A stretch of 64,000 nucleotides of DNA from Flavobacterium sp. 245 (GTDB lineage Bacteria; Bacteroidota; Bacteroidia; Flavobacteriales; Flavobacteriaceae): positions 248,001 to 312,000 of the forward strand of contig NZ_SNXB01000002.1 in the NCBI RefSeq assembly GCF_004362055.1, written 5' to 3'. The notes beneath the pieces were generated by a model that saw only the letters and a program-made list of their open reading frames with translations, did not search any database and had not been told where the DNA came from. Below are positions 8,366 to 15,720 of this stretch, one piece after another. Numbering within the stretch: the stretch's first letter is position 1; each line of letters starts with the position of its first letter. A program made the translations under genes and the position numbers.

Positions 8366-9214
8366 TTATTTCAGTTGTTCAATGACTTTTTTCTCAAATG
8401 ATTTAGATAATATTTCTTCGTCATTATTCCAATGTGTTAGAGTCTTTTCATCTGTTGGGCATTTATGATGAAAGCCTAAAACTTTGATTTTTGATTTCTT
8501 ATTATCGCCACTAATTACAAGTTTTGCGTCATATCCTTCAAAACAAAAATCTTCGAAAATAAATAAGTCCATTGTGTCTTTCACAAACTTATCAATAGGT
8601 GGCTTTTTTGCATCAATTGTGTCCCAATAATATTTATGAATTTTGTATTTTCCAGTTGAGTCTAAAATGTAATTTTCTTTTTCTTTTTCATATTGATTAG
8701 AAATAGTTTTCAGGTAATAAATTTTTGTTTTAAGAGTATCAATAGGAAAGTCAAAAGTATATTCGTTTTTATATTCTATTTCTGAATCATAGCTAGTAGC
8801 TATAAAAGAAAAAGAGGTCAAAATAACAATAAATGTTGGATTAATAGTTGTGAAATTTTTATTAACTTTTTGATGATATGAGTAGGAAATTGGCAAAATT
8901 AGTAGTGCTAACAAATCAGTCAAATCAACAACTCTATTCAGTTTAATTATAGATAACTGATTTATAATTTCAAATAAAGCTTCGCTATAAACTGTTTTCC
9001 AATAAATGAATATAATTGCTGAGGCAAAGTATATTTTGTCTTTTAATTTAGGAAATAGAATGGTCCAAAATAAGGGAAAAATAAACAATCCTGCAAAGTC
9101 AGACAATTTTCCAGTCAGCCAATTTCCATAATAAATTTTAAAGTAAAAGTCATTCAGAAGTAAAATGGTTAAGGCTAAAATAAATCCTATTGATGTGAAT
9201 TCTCTTTGTTTCAT
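8366..9214 (-). CDS. Cassette 2: polytopic membrane protein of unknown function
   Basis: 282 residues. The first half is strongly hydrophobic with about four or five membrane helices (residues ~8-25, 38-55, 60-75, 95-110, 125-145). It includes the motif NWLTGKLSDFAGLFIFPLFW, which I recognise from a widespread but uncharacterised family of integral membrane proteins. The second half is polar and probably extracytoplasmic. The gene is flanked by complementary ends GTTATGAGCC (start side) and GGCTCATAAC (stop side), with site B directly downstream, so it is a complete cassette. No function can be assigned. Confidence 0.7.
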   Translation of the reverse strand: MKQREFTSIGFILALTILLLNDFYFKIYYGNWLTGKLSDFAGLFIFPLFWTILFPKLKDKIYFASAIIFIYWKTVYSEALFEIINQLSIIKLNRVVDLTDLLALLILPISYSYHQKVNKNFTTINPTFIVILTSFSFIATSYDSEIEYKNEYTFDFPIDTLKTKIYYLKTISNQYEKEKENYILDSTGKYKIHKYYWDTIDAKKPPIDKFVKDTMDLFIFEDFCFEGYDAKLVISGDNKKSKIKVLGFHHKCPTDEKTLTHWNNDEEILSKSFEKKVIEQLK

Positions 9215-9249
9215 TTGATCGTGTTAGGAATTGATCTGTGGTCTAAAAT

Positions 9250-9386
9250 GGCTCATAACGTCTTGGCACTACAGCGGGTTTGGGGTTAAATTAAGCCTAT
9301 TCTTCGGATTTGCCAAATCATCCAAGTACAAAGCCATTTTCCCATTAAGCCTCTTGCCCAAATCCGTTGTAGTGGCTGTTAGCGGT
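9250..9386 (-). repeat. attC-like site C
   Basis: About 137 bp. On the minus strand it begins ACCGCTAACAGCCACTACAA and ends CTGTAGTGCCAAGAC-GTTATGAGCC. Arms ACTACAACGGATTTGG and CCAAACCCGCTGTAGT are complementary with two mismatches. The stop codon TAA of the upstream gene (cassette 3) lies inside the GCTAAC core. Confidence 0.78.
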
Positions 9387-9921
9387 TCGGCTTTTTCTCA
9401 AGTTGTTTATTTAAACTATTCTTTAATAATCTTTCCAAATCGTCAAAATCATATTTTAAAGTATTGGAAGTTATAGACAAAGAGGTTCCGTACATTTTTT
9501 CATTTGCAAGCAATAGTTTACGTTGAATGAATCCAACTCTATCAAGGTATTTGTCCGCATTATTCGTAAAAATAAGTAAAAATTTTGTCGACATTATTTG
9601 TTCAGTTTTAATTTCTGTAATGTCTGTCCAATTTATTAAACCAACACTTGATGCATTTGTATTATCAGTAATTCCATTTTCGTCAACTGTTAAACCAACT
9701 GTATTATCAAACAATTTTCTAATTCCATAAATACCTGCGACACCACAGAATAAAACACTTGCAATACCTGAAATTCTTATAAACTCAGGGCTTCGCATTA
9801 TCGGTGAAATAAATTCTTCAGGATTAATTACAAAAAGTGTCCCTAACACCCCAAAAATCACTGCTCCAAGTAATAACAAAATTATTTTAGTCTTGCTTAA
9901 TGGTATTTCAATTTTATTCAT
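9379..9921 (-). CDS. Cassette 3: STM3941-like membrane protein
   Basis: 180 residues. It starts IEIPLSKTKIILLLLGAVIF and has two N-terminal membrane helices (residues ~10-31 and ~50-66). A cytoplasmic PH-like domain follows with GLTVDENGITDNTN, INWTDITEIK and FLLIFTNNADKYLDR. This order matches the family annotated as STM3941, whose role is not established. Its last codon and stop are formed by the attC-like core (CGC TAA C). The ends GTTAGCGGT and ACCGCTAAC are complementary and specific to this cassette. Confidence 0.75.
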   Translation of the reverse strand: MNKIEIPLSKTKIILLLLGAVIFGVLGTLFVINPEEFISPIMRSPEFIRISGIASVLFCGVAGIYGIRKLFDNTVGLTVDENGITDNTNASSVGLINWTDITEIKTEQIMSTKFLLIFTNNADKYLDRVGFIQRKLLLANEKMYGTSLSITSNTLKYDFDDLERLLKNSLNKQLEKKPNR

Positions 9922-9973
9922 TTTAATACTATTGTTTCAGTTCGTTTTTGTTCTCCAGTTTCGTTGCAAGCTG

Positions 9974-10110
9974 ACCGCTAACGTTCTGGTACTACAGCGG
10001 GTTTGGCACTAAATTAAGCCCATTCTTTGGATTTGCCAAATCATCACAAATACAAAACCAACTTTCCATTAAGCCAAATGCCCAAATCCGTTGTAGTAGC
10101 TGTTAGGCAC
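9974..10110 (-). repeat. attC-like site D
   Basis: About 137 bp. On the minus strand it begins with GTGCCTAAC, whose last seven bases GCCTAAC fit the integron inverse core RYYYAAC exactly. It has arms ACTACAACGGATTTGG and CCAAACCCGCTGTAGT, and ends GTTAGCG. This is the best-matching site of the array. Confidence 0.8.
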
Positions 10111-10117
10111 TGGCTAT

Positions 10118-10840
10118 TTATTTCTTTCCACCGAATAATCTTGATAGAAAACCTTGTTTCACTCGTTTCTCAACTATCCAAATTGGTTCATCACTTGGTC
10201 TTATGATTTTTGTGTTCGGTCCTGATTTACCCCAAGGAAATCCAGTTTTTATAGGTTGATTAGTCAAGTCCGCCACTAAAAACATTTCTGGTAGTTCAAC
10301 TTGTCCGTTTTCAAAGTCATAATACTTTTCATTTTTTTCCATTATTCCGACTTTTTCACTCCAAATATCCATTACGGTCTTTTCGTGAATAATGTCCAAG
10401 TGCGATTGATTTCCTTTTTGTCCGAACTCGTCAACGTGTCTTATGAACTCCGTCAAATTTTCAGAGTGTTTTACAACGACAGATGGGTCGTGACAGACAT
10501 AATAAACTGAATTCCAATTTCCCTTAGAGTCAATATCTAAAATCCAAAAATTCCCAAACCCATCTCCTGCAAGTTGTATTGATTTTGGAAACATTTCTTC
10601 AAATCCAAAATGACCGAATGCATCAAAACGTACTTCTTCAAGTCCATAAAACTCAAAACCTTTGCTGAATCTTAATAATTCTTCGATTTCATTCGGTAAG
10701 TTGTTATCTGGAAGCTGATTTTTCAGGTTTTCTATTTCACTGTCGGTCATTCCGTCCAGCAATTCGACTTTATACAAATCTCCGTCTTCAGATTCATATT
10801 GGTTTGAAAGAATTGATTCTAATTGTTGTTTTGATGTCAT
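10118..10840 (-). CDS. Cassette 4: SMI1/KNR4 (SUKH) family protein
   Basis: 240 residues. The pattern LPNEIEELLRFSKGFEFYGL followed by ...DAFGHFGFEE, QLAGDGFGNFWILDID and YYVCHDPSVV is typical of SMI1/KNR4-SUKH domains, where a conserved GDG.GN.W segment is diagnostic. The family includes many immunity proteins against contact-dependent and polymorphic toxins, and no cognate toxin is present here, so a stand-alone (orphan) immunity role is plausible. The C-terminal ~60 residues, with FPWGKSGPNTKI, form an extra basic extension ending in FLSRLFGGKK. Complementary ends GTTAGGCAC and GTGCCTAAC delimit it as a cassette. Confidence 0.8.
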   Translation of the reverse strand: MTSKQQLESILSNQYESEDGDLYKVELLDGMTDSEIENLKNQLPDNNLPNEIEELLRFSKGFEFYGLEEVRFDAFGHFGFEEMFPKSIQLAGDGFGNFWILDIDSKGNWNSVYYVCHDPSVVVKHSENLTEFIRHVDEFGQKGNQSHLDIIHEKTVMDIWSEKVGIMEKNEKYYDFENGQVELPEMFLVADLTNQPIKTGFPWGKSGPNTKIIRPSDEPIWIVEKRVKQGFLSRLFGGKK

Positions 10841-10863
10841 TTCTGTTCGTGTTGTTTTAGCTT

Positions 10864-10948
10864 GTGCCTAACTTGTATATATGTCTGACGACATCAGACA
10901 TAGCACTCCTAAATTGGGTCGCTATGTCTGACAAATGTCAGGGTTTAT
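10864..10948 (-). repeat. attC-like site E, unrelated in sequence (proximal end of array)
   Basis: ATGTCTGACGACATCAGACATAGC at ~10879-10902 (24 bases, given here in two parts: ATGTCTGACGAC, ATCAGACATAGC) pairs with GCTATGTCTGACAAATGTCAG at 10921-10941, leaving small bulges. The site ends on the plus-strand left at GTGCCTAAC, the complement of the cassette-4 end. Bulged arms next to a core site are attC-like. It could be an attC of another lineage or an attI-like entry site. The rest of 10841-11054 has nothing else recognisable. Confidence 0.5.
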
Positions 10949-11054
10949 TTATTTTCAAATATATAATAATAAACTTATAAATGATCAAAAGGACTTTTAA
11001 TTTGTTGAATACTCATAGGCTTTTGCTTCTTACTTCATTTTTTTTTAAAATTAG

Positions 11055-11282
11055 TTAGTCTATCCAAAGAAAGTCGTCCGTTTTCGGGTTCGAATAGGTG
11101 GAATTGATTTCAATAAGTTCCTTAATATTATTAATCTCGTTTTCAAGTCGTTTACATTCGTGCCTAGTGCAAAATGCCTTTCGTATATTTTGCTCAATCG
11201 TTTGTATCTTTTGTTCAATTCCTGCAATCTCTCGGTTAATAGAATATTCCGTTCTGTCATTTTCAATTGTATTTTGAAACAT
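11055..11282 (-). CDS. Small coiled-coil protein of the replicase operon
   Basis: 75 residues, predicted almost entirely helical with heptad-like spacing (IAGIEQKIQTIEQNIRKAF, ENEINNIKELIEI). Its ATG overlaps the last 20 bases of the upstream replicase-like gene, which suggests translational coupling. An alternative overlapping frame (68 residues, 11060-11266) is less likely because it lacks this overlap arrangement and has the poorer composition. I do not recognise a family. Confidence 0.5.
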   Translation of the reverse strand: MFQNTIENDRTEYSINREIAGIEQKIQTIEQNIRKAFCTRHECKRLENEINNIKELIEINSTYSNPKTDDFLWID

Positions 11283-13458
11283 AATTAATATTGTATTTAG
11301 ATTCTATTTTGAATAAATCAATAATCTCGCTTACTGCTTCTTTTGTTAGCCTCATTTGTTCCGTTCGTATTAAGTCTAATTTGTGCCAATCTTTAATTTG
11401 TTTGGCCAGTTGTTTTGCTTGCCTTTCTTTTGTCTGTTTTTTATCAATTTTAGGACAAAACAACATTTTACCCGCCAAACTCTGCTCTATTATAATACTC
11501 TTTATAATAGACGATGGTTCAGCATCCAAAGTGAGGGTTTTTGAATTTATTGTCTTTCGGCCTGCCTTGTCGATTTCAAACATTTTCAAACGTAAATTGT
11601 AATATTGACCTCCTTTGGGTTTTCGGTCAATTTTATATTGGCCAATAATCCAGCGTTTTAATAAGTTCTTAAATTTTTCAAACATCCAAAAATCAGTACA
11701 CAATCCCGTTGCCGTGTTTTGTGCTAGCATATTATTAAAATCAATATCATCGGTTTTGTTTTCGTTATAAATTGTAGTAATACGGGTTTGCCTAATAACT
11801 GGAACAAAATCGGTTGCGGTTTCAGCCTGCAATAAGCGTGAATAAGAAACAATGTCAAAGTTTAAATACTTCCGAATGTGCTGACAAAAAACGTGCGTTA
11901 CATCTGCTTCGAGTGTGTAATCGTTTAACACTAACAAAGTGTTATAAGCGTTTTTTATTTCGTTAAAAATTGGTTTTTCTGTATCAATTTTTGGAGCGTA
12001 ATAACTAAACTTTTCTTTATGGTAATTTATGCCAACGTACACGCTAAAACGTTCCTCCCTTTCAGTTTCAGCACGCCAAACAACTTCAACATAATCAGTA
12101 AATATCAAAACTATGTCAGGAATTTTGCCAATTTCATATTTGATAGCAACGCGCTTATTCGTTATTCCATTAAAATAAATTGCTTTTGGCGTGTTGTATT
12201 GGCGTGTTTCGATTTCAAAATTTGTTTTGTGCTGTTCTGTTGGCTTTAATTCAAATTGTATTATTCCATTTTCAAAAGACGTTATCAGTTGAGAATAATT
12301 CACATCACGTCTTTTTAACAAATAAACCGCATCGTGTCCGCGTGTTGAACCTTTGATTTTATTAACCTTTATAAAAATGTCCGTGTATTTCAATTCGAAC
12401 TTACTGGCAAAGTGTCCAAACAAATATTCAGATGCATCTGTAACCTCTTTTATTATCCGTGTGGCCTGTTTGGGTGTCCAACCGAAACCGCATAAGTCAG
12501 TATGATATTGTTTTTGTTTAGCGGGTGATTTTCGGAACTCTCGCCAATTCAATATTGATTGAAATTTACGCTTTGCCTCATCTCTCGTTATTCCATGAGC
12601 CTTTGCATAATTATCATAAGCCGTTTTTGATACGTTTGAACCAACAAGCAAATCGATATACGATAAATGACCGCTTTTAATATCAAACTCAATCATTTCA
12701 AAGGGCTGTACTTTGCGAAGAATTCGAGGTGTCTGTATCAATTTATTGTAAATGCGGTACTCTGAAACTTTTCCCTTTTTTATTGGAAACTCATATTTGA
12801 AATTTATGCAATTATGGCCTAAACTTATAAGCGTGTTTGCAATCAAATCCAATGTTCCATAATACCAATTGTTTAAATAGTTATCTTTTGAGAAATTTGA
12901 TGGTTTTACTCCCTCACCGTTCCAATTCTTAAAAGTGTCAATTTTAGTAAATGCGCGCGTCAATTGTGTTTTGTCTAAATCATTTGGCAAAATAATGCCG
13001 TGCAATCTGTAATACTCAACAACCTTAATATATTGATGTTGGCCAAACATTTTTGAACCAAAAAAATAGGCCGTTTGAATAATCAAATAAGATTCCATGA
13101 ATAATTCAGCATTAAACAATTGTTTATAATCGGTTTTATCTATTGTGTAAATTGGTATGTATTGAGTATAATTACACGCGTCAAAATAACCTTTTATACT
13201 CGCAATTGTAGTTGTTCCGTTTGCTTTATAACTATGCTTTTTGTTTTCCGCATCGTAATAAACAAAAATATTATCATAAAAATAATTGATAGCCAAATAT
13301 GTAAGACTGTCAAAATGATACCCGTTTATAGTATTGAAATTCGATAGATTTTCTATTCCGTTCCTTAGTGCACTTTCTGTATCGGGGTTTGCACGTCGAT
13401 AGGACGAAAGTAAATTATTCAAATCAGTATCAACACTTATTGTGTTGTACTTTATCAT
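11263..13458 (-). CDS. Putative element replicase with family-A DNA-polymerase-like motifs
   Basis: 731 residues, not matching a family I can name with certainty. Around residue 259 it has FDIKSGHLSYIDLL, which aligns with motif A of family-A polymerases (DYSQIELRxLAHL): Asp first, Leu at positions 7 and 13. At ~292-299 RDEAKRKF resembles motif B (RxxAKxxxF). At ~374-380 RGHDAVYL resembles motif C (xVHDExx). The order A-B-C is correct, but the spacings (~33 and ~80 residues) are shorter than in Pol I. There is no 3'-5' or 5'-3' exonuclease domain before it. The gene sits one base after a small DNA-binding-like gene. A replication function for the element is an inference from these motifs, the origin-like repeats and the operon context. 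Confidence 0.55.
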   Translation of the reverse strand: MIKYNTISVDTDLNNLLSSYRRANPDTESALRNGIENLSNFNTINGYHFDSLTYLAINYFYDNIFVYYDAENKKHSYKANGTTTIASIKGYFDACNYTQYIPIYTIDKTDYKQLFNAELFMESYLIIQTAYFFGSKMFGQHQYIKVVEYYRLHGIILPNDLDKTQLTRAFTKIDTFKNWNGEGVKPSNFSKDNYLNNWYYGTLDLIANTLISLGHNCINFKYEFPIKKGKVSEYRIYNKLIQTPRILRKVQPFEMIEFDIKSGHLSYIDLLVGSNVSKTAYDNYAKAHGITRDEAKRKFQSILNWREFRKSPAKQKQYHTDLCGFGWTPKQATRIIKEVTDASEYLFGHFASKFELKYTDIFIKVNKIKGSTRGHDAVYLLKRRDVNYSQLITSFENGIIQFELKPTEQHKTNFEIETRQYNTPKAIYFNGITNKRVAIKYEIGKIPDIVLIFTDYVEVVWRAETEREERFSVYVGINYHKEKFSYYAPKIDTEKPIFNEIKNAYNTLLVLNDYTLEADVTHVFCQHIRKYLNFDIVSYSRLLQAETATDFVPVIRQTRITTIYNENKTDDIDFNNMLAQNTATGLCTDFWMFEKFKNLLKRWIIGQYKIDRKPKGGQYYNLRLKMFEIDKAGRKTINSKTLTLDAEPSSIIKSIIIEQSLAGKMLFCPKIDKKQTKERQAKQLAKQIKDWHKLDLIRTEQMRLTKEAVSEIIDLFKIESKYNINYVSKYN

Positions 13459-13459
13459 T

Positions 13460-13735
13460 TCAATAATCCTTTTTAGTCGATAGATACCACGCTTGAAAAC
13501 CTGTTATTTTACAACGTTTCATTTCAACTTCGAAATGCAAACCGAGTTTTTCCAAACTACGTTTATATTGAGTGAGTTTTTTTTGCAGGGTATTTAGTGC
13601 ATTACTCACCATTGAATTAGTGGTAATATGAGTTTTTAGATATTCAAAATATCGGTTTTCCTGAGCTTTAAAAAAGTTATCTTTGCTTTGAAGTGTCGAA
13701 AGATAATTGCGGTGGTTAGTATTATTACTTCCCAT
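13460..13735 (-). CDS. Small helix-turn-helix-like protein
   Basis: 91 residues. The part RYFEYLKTHITTNSMVSNAL...RSLEKLG followed by CKITGFQAWYLSTKKD has the layout of short Bacteroidota element proteins. In those, a winged-helix stretch precedes a conserved C-x-I-T-x-x-x-A-x-Y-L-(S/T)-T tail. They accompany integrase and replication genes and are thought to bind DNA. The gene follows the HTH gene after 3 bases and precedes the replicase-like gene by 1 base, so all belong to one operon. Confidence 0.6.
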   Translation of the reverse strand: MGSNNTNHRNYLSTLQSKDNFFKAQENRYFEYLKTHITTNSMVSNALNTLQKKLTQYKRSLEKLGLHFEVEMKRCKITGFQAWYLSTKKDY

Positions 13736-13738
13736 CGC

Positions 13739-14020
13739 TTATTTTTTTAAAGGAATTAAACATTCCAATAATTCCGCTTTTTTGTAGTATCTGCGGTTTC
13801 CAATTCCATAGGCAATAACTTTGCCTTTATTTGTCCAATGCCATAAAGTACTGCTATCGATTTGTAGATAATCGCACGTTTGTTCTCGGGTTAATAACTC
13901 ATCAGGGTTATGAATATTAAAGCTATTTTTAAAGTCTTCTAATTGACTTTTCACACCCTGTTTGATTAACTCCGTTAATGCTTCAGGACTTAAATTTTGA
14001 AGTAAGATTGAATTTTGCAT
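13739..14020 (-). CDS. Excisionase-like helix-turn-helix protein
   Basis: 93 residues from the ATG at 14020; the frame could also begin at a TTG three codons earlier. The C-terminal half, LLTREQTCDYLQIDSSTLWH followed by WTNKGKVIAYGIGNRRYYKK, is the winged HTH_17 / excisionase-family domain (MerR-like helix-turn-helix plus wing). It is likely to regulate the operon and/or assist excision by the integrase. A perfect 10-bp inverted repeat lies just upstream of the start, a good candidate for its own operator. Confidence 0.85.
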   Translation of the reverse strand: MQNSILLQNLSPEALTELIKQGVKSQLEDFKNSFNIHNPDELLTREQTCDYLQIDSSTLWHWTNKGKVIAYGIGNRRYYKKAELLECLIPLKK

Positions 14021-14023
14021 TTT

Positions 14024-14054
14024 TTGCAATGTTTTTATGTTTATAACATTGCAA
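14024..14054. promoter_or_regulatory. Palindromic operator upstream of the excisionase-like gene
   Basis: TTGCAATGTT (14024-14033) and AACATTGCAA (14045-14054) are perfect inverted repeats 11 bases apart, immediately upstream of the HTH start. Autoregulation or integrase-accessory binding is inferred. Confidence 0.6.
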
Positions 14055-14118
14055 ATATTGGTTTGGGCTTGTATCCTAAAAGATTACGGTTTGTACCTTT
14101 TTGGGTATGGTTTGTACC

Positions 14119-15663
14119 TTAATTTCTATAAAGCTCTTTTGCTCGTGCATAAGCTTGTAACCGTTGATTTGTTCTACTATGATTTGAAATTTTTTGTACA
14201 ATCAAACCCTTGTAAGTTTCAGGAATCCATTCTAAAAAAGTTTTTTGATTAACGGTATTATGAATTAAGCCTTCTTTTTTCATTTCTTCAAACATAAACT
14301 TTACATCCGTCCTACTTCGTTCATTAATTTCAAACTCATCAAACATAGATTGCCATACCTCAAAAGCATTTTCTTTAAAAATATGATTGTGTAATTCTTT
14401 TTTACCTTCATCATTAAATAAAGGTTCAGTTTGTTTAGATTTTAAATTATCGGTTGCAATTGTTTTCTCATATAACTCTTTATAATCTAAGTAAAGTTTT
14501 AAATCAACTAAAAAACGAGGTGTACTACCAATCAATTGAACTTTATAATGATTATTAATAAAAGCAATGTTAAGCGAGTTTTTGCATTGATTCATTGCTT
14601 TTTTTGAATATTCACGAACTTCATCAATTTCAGAAGCCACGTCTGCTGTTTTAAATTTATTTTGTTGAGTTTGTAAAAACTCATACACATTAATATTTTC
14701 TTTGGATAAATCGACTTTTAAAGCTTCATTGGTATAAAAACTTAAAAAGTCCGTAAAATCGTTAAAATGAATTTTATTGTTTTGAGGTTGTTGAGATTGC
14801 AATTTAAGTAGATAGTCTTTGTATCTATCCTTTATTATTTTATAATCAGTTTTATTTATTGTCAAGTTTGCAAGGTTTTCTAACTCTAGTTTTATTTTTT
14901 CATTTTGTGTATAATTTCTATTATGCTTTTCCATTCTTTGGATAAAGAAAATATCTTTTAAATCATCCCAATTTTCAGGTTTTATAAAACTATCATTATT
15001 AAACTCTCTATTTTTATTGTTTTCAAAATAAATTTTAAAAAAGTTTATATCGCTTAAAGATTTTGCAATACTTTGTTTTGTTAAAGTATTTGTTGTTGGA
15101 AATATAACTTCAGTAAGTAAATCAATAACTTCGCTCATATCATTAACGAGCTTTGATTTAAATTTAAACACTTCAAATTTTTTATCTTCAGGTTCTATAA
15201 AAAAATCAAATAATTCCTTTAAATCTCTTTCTAAATCACTAAAAAACATATCATTGAAATAGTTGCATTTTGTTGATTCTCTAAATTCAATATATTTATT
15301 TTTCTGAAATAAAATTTCAGGAATATCGGCTTCTTCAAAATTTTCTTTTAAAGTATATATTTCACTAAGACCCCACTGCCAAAATCTCTGATTAGTAAAA
15401 TAACCCAGTTCTAAATCTGTTGCTTTTTTATAAAGTGGCAGTATGATGTTTTTATGAATGACATCAAATTTTTGTTCTAATTCAGTTTGGATTTTATCAT
15501 ATTTCAATTTATGCACAAAATTTTCACGAGGTTTTAAATTACATCTTTGTTCGTCTAAATTCTGCAACTCAACAATTATATTATGGTGTTTTTTGAAGTA
15601 TGAAATGTTTGAATGTAAATAATCAATAAATTGAAAGAGATGTTTTATTTTTTCTGTTATCAT
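14119..15663 (-). CDS. Conserved hypothetical protein of integrative elements
   Basis: 514 residues, mostly helical and Lys/Asn-rich, without signal peptide or membrane segment. The C-terminal ~80 residues (ERSRTDVKFMFEEMKKEGLI, KTFLEWIPETYKG, SNHSRTNQRLQAYARAKELY) resemble the tails of uncharacterised proteins found beside tyrosine recombinases in Bacteroidota elements. That tail has a repeated pattern of an F.F.Y..M..DG.I helix and a W....Y segment. It may act as a regulatory or recombination accessory protein, as RteC does in conjugative transposons, but similarity to RteC is not clear. It is 57 bases downstream of the integrase gene on the same strand. Confidence 0.65.
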   Translation of the reverse strand: MITEKIKHLFQFIDYLHSNISYFKKHHNIIVELQNLDEQRCNLKPRENFVHKLKYDKIQTELEQKFDVIHKNIILPLYKKATDLELGYFTNQRFWQWGLSEIYTLKENFEEADIPEILFQKNKYIEFRESTKCNYFNDMFFSDLERDLKELFDFFIEPEDKKFEVFKFKSKLVNDMSEVIDLLTEVIFPTTNTLTKQSIAKSLSDINFFKIYFENNKNREFNNDSFIKPENWDDLKDIFFIQRMEKHNRNYTQNEKIKLELENLANLTINKTDYKIIKDRYKDYLLKLQSQQPQNNKIHFNDFTDFLSFYTNEALKVDLSKENINVYEFLQTQQNKFKTADVASEIDEVREYSKKAMNQCKNSLNIAFINNHYKVQLIGSTPRFLVDLKLYLDYKELYEKTIATDNLKSKQTEPLFNDEGKKELHNHIFKENAFEVWQSMFDEFEINERSRTDVKFMFEEMKKEGLIHNTVNQKTFLEWIPETYKGLIVQKISNHSRTNQRLQAYARAKELYRN

Positions 15664-15720
15664 GGCTTTAAAATCAATGGTCTAAATACTGGAAATGTAT
15701 TTCAAAAATGAAAATTTTAA

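Noticed and set aside
7707-10110. The ~137-bp repeats could be MITEs or simple intergenic repeats
   Set aside because: Boundary words differ between sites but are complementary within each gene unit, which target duplications or MITE ends would not produce.
7707-10110. CRISPR array
   Set aside because: Repeats are ~137 bp with genes between them; there are no short spacers and no cas genes.
11060-11266. Alternative 68-codon ORF on the minus strand
   Set aside because: It overlaps the more likely 75-codon frame, which has the coupled start and cleaner coiled-coil pattern.
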